In this document: positions 12,890 through 20,744 of the stretch, piece after piece
Numbering within the stretch: position 1 is the first letter of the stretch
Layout of the letters: each line of letters opens with the position of its first letter
IMG/VR virus record: IMGVR_UViG_3300037247_000055
Span: 1 to 22,524 of that record
Reading direction: 5' to 3' (one strand)
Length of the DNA stretch: 22,524 bases
DNA from: a virus
Made by a program: the position numbers and the translations under genes
Notes under the pieces: model-generated
The model's input: only the letters and a program-made list of their open reading frames with translations
Databases searched by the model: none
Told to the model about the DNA's origin: nothing

Positions 12890-13708
12890 ATGCAAGTTGC
12901 TGAAGTTCCCATAAATAAAATTGCTGAGATTATGCAGGATATGCCACAGGCTGAATGTCCTGTTGTTCATCGTTTTGGTGAAGGTATTTATATTCGTGAG
13001 GTGACAATGCCAGCGGGTACTCTAGCCGTTGGTCATATTCAGAAATTTAAACAGAATAATTTTCTATTGCAGGGTAAGATTGCAATGATCGGTGATGATG
13101 GCGTTAAGATACTTCAAGCACCGTTGTTTTTTGTTGGCGAGCCAGGAAGAAAAATAGGTTTAGTTCTTGAGGATATTGTTTGGCAGAATATCTGGTCTAC
13201 TGATGAAACTGATATTGAAACTCTTGAAGATACCTATATGGAAAAGAGTTCTGATAGTGTTTTAAAGAAAGAGCAGCTTGACGTTATCGATTTCATTAGC
13301 CGAGAAGCAGACCGTATAGATTATAATCAAGTTATTGAAGATTCCCCATTTACCCATGAACAAGTTAAAATTCAGGTTGAAAATGAGTTTGATCAAATTA
13401 AAATGCCTGAGCCTTGGAATGCGGTTACTACACTGAGGAAGTCCAACATTCAAGGTAAAGGTATGTTTAGCACATGGCCTATTGAAAGCCATGAATGTAT
13501 TGGCCCCGCAAGAATAGATGGGAAAAGAACACCATTAGGAAGATATACTAATCACTCAGTTAATCCTAACTCTTACCCTATTATGGAGGGTGACGATGTT
13601 TACTTATATTCATCACGTTCTCTTGACGGTTGTAAGGGTGGAAGTTTCGGTGAAGAAATCACAGTTGATTATAGAGATATGTTAAAACTTTCAGGAATTG
13701 AATTATGA
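12890..13708 (+). CDS. Cupin-SET fusion, putative protein methyltransferase
   Basis: AAAGGAAG sits before the ATG. The 272 residues hold two domains. Residues about 1-120 follow the pattern of a phage cupin family (VVHRFGEGIYIREVTMPAG, LLQGKIAMI, EPGRKIGLVLEDIVWQ, ending TLEDTYMEKS). The usual metal-binding H-x-H...H is only H49 here (GHIQKFKQNN), so metal chemistry is probably lost. After a linker, about 176-265 is a compact SET domain: GKG (189-191), RYTNHSVNPN (218-227) and GEEITVDYRD (254-263). These match the AdoMet-binding N-H-S motif and catalytic-Tyr motif of SET lysine methyltransferases. There are no pre- or post-SET Cys clusters. Length between GKG and NHS is short for the family. 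It sits where P22 has gp14, before the ejection genes, with ATGA overlap to the next gene. Methylation of a virion, ejection or host protein is inference. Confidence 0.8.
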   Translation: MQVAEVPINKIAEIMQDMPQAECPVVHRFGEGIYIREVTMPAGTLAVGHIQKFKQNNFLLQGKIAMIGDDGVKILQAPLFFVGEPGRKIGLVLEDIVWQNIWSTDETDIETLEDTYMEKSSDSVLKKEQLDVIDFISREADRIDYNQVIEDSPFTHEQVKIQVENEFDQIKMPEPWNAVTTLRKSNIQGKGMFSTWPIESHECIGPARIDGKRTPLGRYTNHSVNPNSYPIMEGDDVYLYSSRSLDGCKGGSFGEEITVDYRDMLKLSGIEL

Positions 13709-14355
13709 CAGGTGTAGCAACAGCTATTGCAGTGACAGGAATAGGAGCCTCTCTTCTTTCCGCAAGCGCACAAAAGGGCGCAGCAGAGGACGCAACAGCG
13801 GCACAAGTACAGGCGTCTGAGGCTGGCATTGAAGAACAACGAAGACAGTTTGACAAAATACAGGAACTATTGCAGCCTTTTGTTAGCGGTGGTGCAGCAG
13901 CATTCACAGCACAAGGAGCCTTAACAGGGCTTCAAGGCCCAGAGGCAGAGCAAGCGGCAATTGACGCTATACAGGCCGGTCCTGAGTTTGGCGCATTGGT
14001 TGAAACAGGTGAAGAGGCCATCTTACAGAATGCTGCTGCAACTGGTGGATTACGGGGCGGTAACGTACAACGTTCATTAGCTCAATTTAGGCCTCAGATA
14101 CTTAGCTCATTAATTAATCAAAGATTTAGCCGTCTTGGCGGTCAAGCGCAATTAGGTCAAGCATCGGCGGCTGGTGTAGGTAGTGCTGCATTGCAAACAG
14201 GTCGAGATGTACGTGCTTCTTTAGCGGCTGGTGGAGAGGCAACGGCTATCGGTGCAGCTACTAGAGGGAAAATACAAGCTAATTTATTTGGCGATTTCGG
14301 CGATGTATTTGGAGAGTTTAGAGAGTCCGAGTTCGGGCAAAGTTTAGGATTTTAA
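13705..14355 (+). CDS. DNA-ejection protein 1 (P22 gp7 position)
   Basis: This 216-residue protein, coupled to the cupin-SET gene by ATGA, begins with a hydrophobic Ala/Gly segment (about 3-22, TGVATAIAVTGIGASLLSA) suitable for membrane insertion. It then has FDKIQELLQPFVSGGAAAF (about 49-67) and the Ala/Gln/Gly-rich part ETGEEAILQNAAATGGLRGGN (about 101-121) followed by LGQASAAGVGSAALQ. I recall L-Q-P-[FY]-V-x-x-G and E-E-A-I-L-Q-N-A-x-A-T-G-G-L-R-G-G-N as a hallmark of podovirus DNA transfer proteins. Size is near P22 gp7 (229). It would be packed in the head and injected before DNA to build the trans-envelope tunnel. Confidence 0.85.
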   Translation: MTGVATAIAVTGIGASLLSASAQKGAAEDATAAQVQASEAGIEEQRRQFDKIQELLQPFVSGGAAAFTAQGALTGLQGPEAEQAAIDAIQAGPEFGALVETGEEAILQNAAATGGLRGGNVQRSLAQFRPQILSSLINQRFSRLGGQAQLGQASAAGVGSAALQTGRDVRASLAAGGEATAIGAATRGKIQANLFGDFGDVFGEFRESEFGQSLGF

Positions 14356-14356
14356 A

Positions 14357-15649
14357 ATGGCTGTAGATTTATCAAAATTTCTAGGAAATATACCAAGCCC
14401 TGTACAAAGGATAAGGGAAGGTGCTTTGTTTGGTCAACAACAAGCAGATAGAAGAACTGAACTTGAAGCCGCAAGATTGCAGAGGGAACAACAACAACAA
14501 ATAAATGCTGAACTAGCAGCTCTTGCACAAAAAGAAAACAAGACACCAGAAGATTTCATTAATTTAATGACACGGTTTCCTAGTATATCGCAACAGTTTC
14601 AAGCCCCGTTGGATGCCTTGAATACGCAACAACGTAAGACTGCTATCTCAGAAGCAACTAATGTATTTGCTGCTTTATCGGGCGGCAATAGTGAGGCTGC
14701 TATAAAGCTTTTAGAGGACAAGAAAACGGCTTCTGAAAATTCAGGTGATGAGATAGGTGCAAGACGTGCTGAAATATTGATTGAATCAATTAAACTAAAT
14801 CCTGATGCTGCTTTAACGAGTGCGGGTTTGTTCTTATCTCAAGCTGTTGGTGGTGAGAAGTTTGCCTCAACGTTTGAAACATTAACAGGTCGAGCGGGAG
14901 AAAAAGCTGAAGCGGCTATTGCTAAGGCCGCTGCTGAAACAGACAAAACTATCGCTGAAACTCTAAAAATCAAAGCAGAAACAGGTGAAGAAGAAATACC
15001 TGAATTTAAAAATATTGTCCAAAATCCAGACGGTAGTTCAATAGGCACAAACACCTTAACTGGCAAAAGAGAAATTATTCCCACTAATTTTGAAGGTGCA
15101 GCCCCACAAACGAAAGCTCAATTCGAGGCCATTAATAAACTTGTTGAAGTTGCGAAGAAAGATGATCGCGTAAAAGACTTTGTACAAGTTAGTACAAAAT
15201 TTGACAGAATAGAGAGCGCACTTGATACAGCAGCCGGTGATATTTCGCTTATATTTGCGTTTATGAAAATGCTGGACCCTGGCTCAACAGTTCGTGAGGG
15301 TGAGTTTGCCACCGCACAGAACTCTGGAAGCGTTAATGAAAATATATGGGCTACTTATAATAAGGCCATAACGGGTGAAAGACTGGTCCCGTCAAGAAGG
15401 GCAGATTTTAAAGCTCAGTCAGTAGCTATATTTGACAAATCTAAAAAAACAGCCCTCAAAACAATCGAACCCATTATGGGACAGGCTAAACGATTTAAGT
15501 TACGCCCTGAAACAATAGAAGAAGCTATCTTTGGTCTACCCGAAGAAGTGCAAGAAGAAAGTGTGGAGGCCGTTGATACGGGTCGTGTAAATGCAACAGG
15601 TGAAAGATTGTTTCAACTGTCTGATGGTTCATTTGTGGCGAGAAAATAA
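14357..15649 (+). CDS. DNA-ejection protein 2 (P22 gp20 position)
   Basis: The 430 residues (P22 gp20 has 471) are mostly helical and rich in Gln, Ala, Glu and Lys, with a coiled-coil-like N-terminus (QQQADRRTELEAARLQREQQ region, about 28-55). A conserved stretch, ISLIFAFMKMLDPGSTVREG with EFATAQN after it (about 296-325), is one I recall from many phage DNA transfer proteins. The C-terminus LFQLSDGSFVARK is a short strand pair. It is one base after the gp7-like gene and shares a base with the next (TAATG). It is expected to be a virion protein expelled into the periplasm or membrane; no catalytic motif is visible. Confidence 0.82.
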   Translation: MAVDLSKFLGNIPSPVQRIREGALFGQQQADRRTELEAARLQREQQQQINAELAALAQKENKTPEDFINLMTRFPSISQQFQAPLDALNTQQRKTAISEATNVFAALSGGNSEAAIKLLEDKKTASENSGDEIGARRAEILIESIKLNPDAALTSAGLFLSQAVGGEKFASTFETLTGRAGEKAEAAIAKAAAETDKTIAETLKIKAETGEEEIPEFKNIVQNPDGSSIGTNTLTGKREIIPTNFEGAAPQTKAQFEAINKLVEVAKKDDRVKDFVQVSTKFDRIESALDTAAGDISLIFAFMKMLDPGSTVREGEFATAQNSGSVNENIWATYNKAITGERLVPSRRADFKAQSVAIFDKSKKTALKTIEPIMGQAKRFKLRPETIEEAIFGLPEEVQEESVEAVDTGRVNATGERLFQLSDGSFVARK

Positions 15650-17535
15650 TGGTTGACAGAGCTGTATCACTAGAAGAATTAAACGAATTTCAACCAGCGG
15701 AACAGGTTGTTCCAGAGGATAGAGTCGTTTCTGCTGAAGAACTTGACACATTTCAAGTGCCGAGTGCGCCTGAAGAAACAGACTTTGCTGATGATATATT
15801 GCGTCAAGTTGGCTTAACAGGTCGCGCAGTTGCAGAGGGTGGGGCGGGGCTTGTAGGTATTGTAGCCGATCCTATTGCTGTCCCTGTAAGGTCACTTATT
15901 AATTTATTTCGAGAAGATAAACTACCCCTAGAGAGCTTTCAAACCGTTGTTGGTGATTTATTAACTCAAGCGGGTGTGCCTGAACCTGAAAACAAAACAG
16001 AAGAAATAGTTCAAGTCGTTTCACAAGCCCTTGTTGGTGGTGGCGGCGTTCCTGCAATAGCAAGGGGCGTTGCTCAAAGAGCCGCCGCGCCTGTTACGAG
16101 GGCTGTTTCTGGAGTGCTTGCAGCGCAACCTGGGGCGCAAATAGTAGGCGCAGGAACCGGACAGCTTGCAGCGGAAGTTGCTGAAGAGGCGGGGGCTGGC
16201 CCCGTTGGTCAAATTGCAGCATCTCTCGTCGGCGGTGTGGCTGGTGCGGGTGGTGTGACAAGATTGGCAGGTGCTAGAGCCACGCCCGCAATAGCAGGGG
16301 ATGTTGCAGCAGCGGAAGAGCGCGGGATTCGTGTATTAACAAGTGATGTTAAAGCACCTGATACATTTGCGGCTAAGTGGCTTCAGAGTTCAGGTGAGAA
16401 AATACCTGTAGCCGGTACGGGTCCGGTCCGTGTGGCTCAACAAGAAGAACGTGTTCAAGCTATTAAAGATACATTGCGAGAATTCGGTGCAGAAGACACG
16501 GCAGCACTTACCGATGATGTTATGAGGGATTTACTCAAGACCCGCAGGAAAGAAATTACCAAGCATACACAAGCTAAGAAAGAAGTCTTTGCTGAAGTTA
16601 AAGATGCTGGCATTGTTCCTGTGCAAAGAACAATTGACACTATTGATGCTGAAATAGGAAAACTAACACGCCTTGGCACAGATGAATTAAAACCAGCTAT
16701 TGAAAAGTTAACAGATTGGCGTAATGCAATACAAGGACAAGGTATTGATAATATTGAAACGTTAAGAAAACAATTAGGTGCTTCTTTTAGTGCTTCTGAC
16801 TTGACGACTATTAAAAATACTAGCAAAGAATCACTAAGTAATATTTATGGTGCTATCCGTGATGATATAGGTGATTTTATTATACAAAACGGAACACCCG
16901 CAGACCATAAAAAATGGCTTAACGCGAATAATAAATTATCCGGTTTAATTGGTGAGCTTGATGCTTCAGCACTTAAGTCTGCATTAAATAAAGGTGATGT
17001 AACGCCTGAAGTTGTCAGAAGTTTGCTGTTTAGTAGAAAACCTTCCGATGTTAGAACGTTATTCAAAAATCTATCCCCTAAAGGGAAATCACACGCTAGG
17101 GCGGCAATTCTTAGTGAAGCTGCTGAAAAATCAATAACTGGTGACAAAGTAAGTCCTCAAAAGTTCGTTACACAAATTAACAAATTACAAAATCAATTTG
17201 GTGTATTCTTTAAAGGCGACGATCTTAAATCAATTAAAGGTCTTGAACGCGCTTTAAGATTAACTGAACGGGCCGGTGTGGCGGGTATTAGCCCACCAAC
17301 GGGGCAACAATTAGCTATTCCTGTTGGTGCTGCAATATTAACCGACTTACTAGGTGGCGCTGGTGCCGCTTTAGCCGCCGGTGGCACGTTAGGAGGTCTT
17401 GCCCGCATTTACGAAAGCAAACCAGTTAGAAACGCTTTGATAGCACTCTCTGGAACAAAATCAGGTGGTAAAGAAGAGGCCGCAATATTTAAAAGATTAA
17501 TCGCAGCAGGTCTAACGCAGCAAAGGAATGAATAA
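15649..17535 (+). CDS. DNA-ejection protein 3 (P22 gp16 position)
   Basis: The 628-residue product (P22 gp16 has 609) opens with a repeated motif: DRAVSLEELNEFQP at 3-16 and DRVVSAEELDTFQV at about 23-36. A Gly/Ala/Val-rich hydrophobic region (about 55-225, with GLTGRAVAEGGAGLVGIVADP and AGTGQLAAEVAEEAGAG as parts) could insert into membranes. The remainder is helical and charged (about 225-540), followed by a second small hydrophobic Ala/Gly stretch (GAAILTDLLGGAGAALAAGG, about 562-581). No lysozyme or transglycosylase motif is visible. It is the last of three ejection genes and is coupled by TAATG at both ends. The gp16 role, in delivering DNA across the inner membrane, is from position and composition. 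Confidence 0.78.
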   Translation: MVDRAVSLEELNEFQPAEQVVPEDRVVSAEELDTFQVPSAPEETDFADDILRQVGLTGRAVAEGGAGLVGIVADPIAVPVRSLINLFREDKLPLESFQTVVGDLLTQAGVPEPENKTEEIVQVVSQALVGGGGVPAIARGVAQRAAAPVTRAVSGVLAAQPGAQIVGAGTGQLAAEVAEEAGAGPVGQIAASLVGGVAGAGGVTRLAGARATPAIAGDVAAAEERGIRVLTSDVKAPDTFAAKWLQSSGEKIPVAGTGPVRVAQQEERVQAIKDTLREFGAEDTAALTDDVMRDLLKTRRKEITKHTQAKKEVFAEVKDAGIVPVQRTIDTIDAEIGKLTRLGTDELKPAIEKLTDWRNAIQGQGIDNIETLRKQLGASFSASDLTTIKNTSKESLSNIYGAIRDDIGDFIIQNGTPADHKKWLNANNKLSGLIGELDASALKSALNKGDVTPEVVRSLLFSRKPSDVRTLFKNLSPKGKSHARAAILSEAAEKSITGDKVSPQKFVTQINKLQNQFGVFFKGDDLKSIKGLERALRLTERAGVAGISPPTGQQLAIPVGAAILTDLLGGAGAALAAGGTLGGLARIYESKPVRNALIALSGTKSGGKEEAAIFKRLIAAGLTQQRNE

Positions 17536-19559
17536 TGGGATTTATAGTTACAAAACCATTCGAAGTATTTAATGACTTAAAGGGTAATCCTTTAGAGAAT
17601 GGCAAATTGTTTATAGGGGTCACAAATCTAAATCCTAAAACTAATCCTGTTTCTGTGTTTTTTGATGAGGCGTTAACAATACCCGCTGATCAGCCTATTC
17701 GTACTATTGGAGGTTATCCTTCACAAAATGGAACACCGGCAAATATTTATATTGCAAACATTAATTATTCAATAACAGTCGATGACAAAAATGACAAATT
17801 TATTTATTCAAGGCTAGACAGTGATAATATACCCGATGAGGTTCTAGCGCGGGATACTATAAGCGACTTAACGGCTATTCCAAAAGCCTCTCTTGCCGAT
17901 AATCAACAAACATTAGTTAGCGGATATACCACAATAGGTGATACTGGTGGCGATCCTTTCTTTTGGAATAGCGCAAGCACAGCCACAGAGGATTTAATTG
18001 TGACGTTTGAATCCGATGAGGGCGGTACTGGAAGATGGATTAGAATATTAGAGGATAGAATAACATTTGCTATGGGTGGCGCTGTAGGCTCAGGCTCAGA
18101 CGAAACCACCGAAATGCAACGCGCTATGGACTATATAGAGGCCAACGGCGGGTTATTAACCGCAGACGGAAGCAAACAATACATCACCTCTTTAAGCCTA
18201 CTTATTGAAAACGCCAGTGATTTTATCATAGATTTTAATGGCGCTGAGATTTTCACAGCAAATAGTACCGCCGTGACATTTAATCAGGGAATCATTCGAA
18301 CGAATACATGTACTGGCTATACTATCAGAAACTTAACTGGTGACGGCAACAGAGCAAACAGAACCCCGGCAGAGGTTTCCAGCCATGCGTGCGCTTTATT
18401 TGGTTGTAGTAATTTTAGATATGAAAATATTGATATGGTAAACAGTGTTGTTGACGGATTTATTCTTACAACGCTCGATAATACTGATGCAACAAAATCA
18501 TGTTCCGATGGTGTTTTTGTTAATTGTTCTGCAGACAATTCCTTTAGAAATGGTCTTTCCGATATTAATAGTATAGATGTTGATTTTTATCATTGTAAAT
18601 TCAAAAACTCTAATGGTGTTGATCCAGAAGCTGGTGTTGATATTGAATCGGATGCAGGAAGTGTAACCCCAGCTAATTCAAGATTGAGATTTTTTGGATT
18701 AAGCACAGACGGCAATAATGGATTTGGGTTTAAAAACACCACAAAGACTGGAAATCGGGAGGTTTATTTATACTCACCACATTTTAAATCTGATTTGGGG
18801 GGTGCCATGTCTATTGGTGCCGCAACATATGTCTATGGTGGGTTATGTGAAGAGTATAGTTCTATAACTCATTCGGATAATTTATTTGAAGGCATAATTG
18901 AGTTTAATTCTTCTACAGCAGAAACACGGGGTATTATCGACGGTATGCAGTTTAAAAACATCACCGCCGCTAGTAGTAAGTGTGTGTTTGGTACAGGTTC
19001 AACAGGGCCAATCTCAGTCCTTAATTGTACTGCGGATAATGTATTATCATTCGTTGATATTAGGGCCGAAGATGGACAGATACATAAGAATTATATTGAT
19101 GGTTCTACTTCCGCTATTTTATTTCAAGGCGACGGAACGCACTGTTCTGAAAATACGGTTGTGGCGGATTTGGGCGTTGCTATTCAAGTGGCGGGGGGTA
19201 ACTATCATACCGTAACAAACAATACTGTTAAAAGTGCCGTTGGACGCGCTATGGTAGTTAATGGAATAGGAAGCACATTTACAGGAAATAAATTCTTTGG
19301 TGTAAGTACGCCAACAGACGCATGGATCAGAGATTTTGGAAGTCTCAACTATTATAGTGATAATTACTTTGAAGCAGTAAGTTCTGAGCCTACGATATTA
19401 GCTATTAAATTCTCAGGCGTTCCCGCTGTTGTAGCATGGAACCGAGTAACTAATTTACATACTACGGATGCTTATGACTTTGTAGGTGGGTTTGTAACCG
19501 CATTTTTCGGCTATAATACTGGTGGATCAGCGAATGATATAAATGTAAAAAGATCGTAG
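17535..19559 (+). CDS. Tailspike with P22-type head-binding domain
   Basis: This 674-residue protein (P22 gp9 has 667) has two regions. Residues about 1-95 match the P22 head-binding domain that docks on the gp4/gp10 tail: VTKPFEVFNDLKGNPLENGK, LFIGVTNLNPKTNPVSVFF, an xxPIRTxxGYP turn, and NYSITVDDKNDKFIYSRLDSD. After a linker (ARDTISDLTAIP...), residues about 180-670 are Asn, Ser, Thr and Gly-rich with repeating short strands (for example DSDAGSV, NCTADN, NNTVKSAV), consistent with a right-handed parallel beta-helix that binds and may cut a surface polysaccharide. Catalytic residues cannot be assigned by eye. It sets host range. It shares one base with the preceding gene. Confidence 0.9.
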   Translation: MGFIVTKPFEVFNDLKGNPLENGKLFIGVTNLNPKTNPVSVFFDEALTIPADQPIRTIGGYPSQNGTPANIYIANINYSITVDDKNDKFIYSRLDSDNIPDEVLARDTISDLTAIPKASLADNQQTLVSGYTTIGDTGGDPFFWNSASTATEDLIVTFESDEGGTGRWIRILEDRITFAMGGAVGSGSDETTEMQRAMDYIEANGGLLTADGSKQYITSLSLLIENASDFIIDFNGAEIFTANSTAVTFNQGIIRTNTCTGYTIRNLTGDGNRANRTPAEVSSHACALFGCSNFRYENIDMVNSVVDGFILTTLDNTDATKSCSDGVFVNCSADNSFRNGLSDINSIDVDFYHCKFKNSNGVDPEAGVDIESDAGSVTPANSRLRFFGLSTDGNNGFGFKNTTKTGNREVYLYSPHFKSDLGGAMSIGAATYVYGGLCEEYSSITHSDNLFEGIIEFNSSTAETRGIIDGMQFKNITAASSKCVFGTGSTGPISVLNCTADNVLSFVDIRAEDGQIHKNYIDGSTSAILFQGDGTHCSENTVVADLGVAIQVAGGNYHTVTNNTVKSAVGRAMVVNGIGSTFTGNKFFGVSTPTDAWIRDFGSLNYYSDNYFEAVSSEPTILAIKFSGVPAVVAWNRVTNLHTTDAYDFVGGFVTAFFGYNTGGSANDINVKRS

Positions 19560-19604
19560 TTCGTAGATATCCTTTGTAATTCAACAAGCTTATCTTTTTA
19601 ACTC

Positions 19605-19633
19605 TTGCCATTTATGGTACACTAAACTAAATT
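19605..19633 (+). promoter_or_regulatory. Possible internal promoter before the lysis-side genes
   Basis: The 116-nt gap after the tailspike has two overlapping promoter-like readings. TTGCCA (19605-19610), a 17-bp spacer and TAAATT (19628-19633) is one. TGG-TACACT (19615-19623) as an extended -10 with a weak -35 is the other. The extended -10 resembles the late promoter at 2424-2451. CCAT-tt-ATGG (19608-19617) is a small palindrome. No convincing terminator is seen after the tailspike, so read-through from the late operon is also likely. Confidence 0.35.
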
Positions 19634-19675
19634 CTAAGAGCCAATGATGGCACAATTTAACCAAGGACAAACGAT

Positions 19676-19792
19676 ATGCCTGGACAAACTGGCGGCAAGA
19701 AGCCAAAGAAAACCACTACCACAGAAACCGAGGCCGATAGAAAAAAAGCGCGTGAAGAAGCCGCCGCTAAGAGAGCCGCAGAGAAAAGCTAA
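19676..19792 (+). CDS. 38-residue charged peptide, unknown
   Basis: CCAAGGACAA gives a ribosome binding site 7-13 nt before the ATG at 19676, and the frame ends in TAA at 19790-19792, directly before the next ATG. The product starts MPGQTGGKKPKKTTTTE and continues as a Lys/Arg/Glu/Ala helix (DRKKAREEAAAKRAAEKS, about 21-38). No family is recognised, although similar small Lys/Glu/Ala-rich peptides are frequent near the tail end of phage operons. Tight spacing to the next gene supports translation. Confidence 0.55.
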   Translation: MPGQTGGKKPKKTTTTETEADRKKAREEAAAKRAAEKS

Positions 19793-20437
19793 ATGGAATC
19801 ATTGCTAGAAGTTATCATTAATAAGATTATTATATCTTTACCTTGGATGCTCTTGTTGGTGTTTGGGTCTTTCTCTATCTTTGTGAAAGAGGTTAGGGTA
19901 ACTTCTAGCGTGGTTTTTTTAAGTGCGGTGGTGGCTCTGGCTATGCAAGGTGTTTATGAAGAAGGAACCACTATTTCTTACCTATACAAAGGCGTTATAG
20001 ATGTAGTGACGGGCCTCGCATTAATAGTATTATACGGACAGATGGAGACTAAAAAAGCACTGTGGCAAGCTCCTATCTTTATATTGTTCATGTTTAGTCA
20101 CTATTGGTTAATATACGAATTTGAGGTTTTTGAGGTTAAGGATTACTGGTTTTATGATAGATACGACAGTGCAATGGTGGGGCTAACAATAGCTCATTTC
20201 TTAGTTATGTGGGATTATTATGAGGAACTTTATAAGAAAATTCAAGACGTATGGGCTACGCGTGGGCTTAGGTATAAACGGGCTTTACGCTTTATCAACA
20301 TGGTACGAAACAGAAAACCTAGAAAAGACGACTTGGATAGTTCTTTTCGGGGCCGGCCTATGGGGCTTTTCCGAAGCGGTACGTATGATAAAGAAAGAAA
20401 TAATGATAAAGAGGGTTCGAGCTATCGTAAATCGTGA
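19793..20437 (+). CDS. Multi-span membrane protein, unknown
   Basis: The 214-residue product has at least four hydrophobic segments: about 12-31 (ISLPWMLLLVFGSFSIFV), 37-52 (SSVVFLSAVVALAMQG), 66-82 (GVIDVVTGLALIVLYG) and 92-110 (APIFILFMFSHYWLIYEF), with a fifth weaker one near 128-142 (VGLTIAHFLVMWDYY). After about 143 the tail is basic and polar and overlaps the next gene for 218 nt in another frame. It begins with the ATG immediately after the stop of the 38-residue gene. It would sit in the host inner membrane. No family is recognised; an accessory lysis or exclusion function is possible but unsupported. Confidence 0.75.
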   Translation: MESLLEVIINKIIISLPWMLLLVFGSFSIFVKEVRVTSSVVFLSAVVALAMQGVYEEGTTISYLYKGVIDVVTGLALIVLYGQMETKKALWQAPIFILFMFSHYWLIYEFEVFEVKDYWFYDRYDSAMVGLTIAHFLVMWDYYEELYKKIQDVWATRGLRYKRALRFINMVRNRKPRKDDLDSSFRGRPMGLFRSGTYDKERNNDKEGSSYRKS

Positions 20438-20540
20438 AAACAACTTATATTTAAAAGATGACTGCTCATATTATTTACAAGACCAGTGTCATAATTGTAG
20501 AGGTTGCCCACATCAAACATTTAACAGGGATATGGACTAA
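20220..20540 (+). CDS. One-span membrane protein with Cys cluster, unknown
   Basis: The 106-residue product overlaps the preceding gene by 218 nt in another frame. Its ATG follows GTGGGATTATT, a modest ribosome binding site. An amphipathic N-terminus (MRNFIRKFKTYGLRVGLG) is followed by a hydrophobic stretch (TWIVLFGAGLWGFSEAV, about 38-54) and basic helix (MIKKEIMIKRVR). C82, C90, C93, C96 and H98 form a C-x7-C-x2-C-x2-C-x-H cluster that could bind zinc or form disulfides. The ordered features, and a next gene that begins one base after its stop, argue that it is real despite the overlap. The role is unknown. Confidence 0.65.
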   Translation: MRNFIRKFKTYGLRVGLGINGLYALSTWYETENLEKTTWIVLFGAGLWGFSEAVRMIKKEIMIKRVRAIVNRENNLYLKDDCSYYLQDQCHNCRGCPHQTFNRDMD

Positions 20541-20744
20541 ATGAGTGCGACTAAAACATTAGCATTTGCAAACGGTTCCGCAGCGGTAACAGGTGCAAGC
20601 GGATTTATGACATGGTTGGGGATTAACGCCCCTGCAATAGGCATAATATTCACAGCGCTGATGTTTTGTGTTGCTGTTATTTTTTACACGCTTAATTACC
20701 TTGAAAGTAAACGTCACAATCACGAGATGGAGAAGGATAAGTAA
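20541..20744 (+). CDS. Holin-like protein
   Basis: The 67-residue product has a small polar N-terminus (SATKTLAFANGSAAVTGAS), one or two hydrophobic stretches (about 20-31 and 33-53, FMTWLGINAPAIGIIFTALM region) and a short charged C-terminus ESKRHNHEMEKDK. This layout of small size, Gly/Ala-rich start, about one and a half to two spans and a basic-charged tail is that of class II holins such as the HP1 type. Holins assemble in the inner membrane and form holes that release endolysin at a set time. The start follows the upstream stop directly. The class is inferred from hydropathy only. Confidence 0.7.
   Translation: MSATKTLAFANGSAAVTGASGFMTWLGINAPAIGIIFTALMFCVAVIFYTLNYLESKRHNHEMEKDK

Noticed and set aside
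12817-12903. 28-residue frame between the 111-residue gene and the cupin-SET gene
   Set aside because: No ribosome binding site, and it overlaps the start of a well-supported gene.
16455-17147. Long reverse-strand frames inside the third ejection gene
   Set aside because: They lie fully inside a well-supported 628-residue gene and show no domain or ribosome binding site.
18898-19215. 105-residue frame on the same strand within the tailspike gene
   Set aside because: It lies inside the tailspike beta-helix region in another frame and looks like a shadow.
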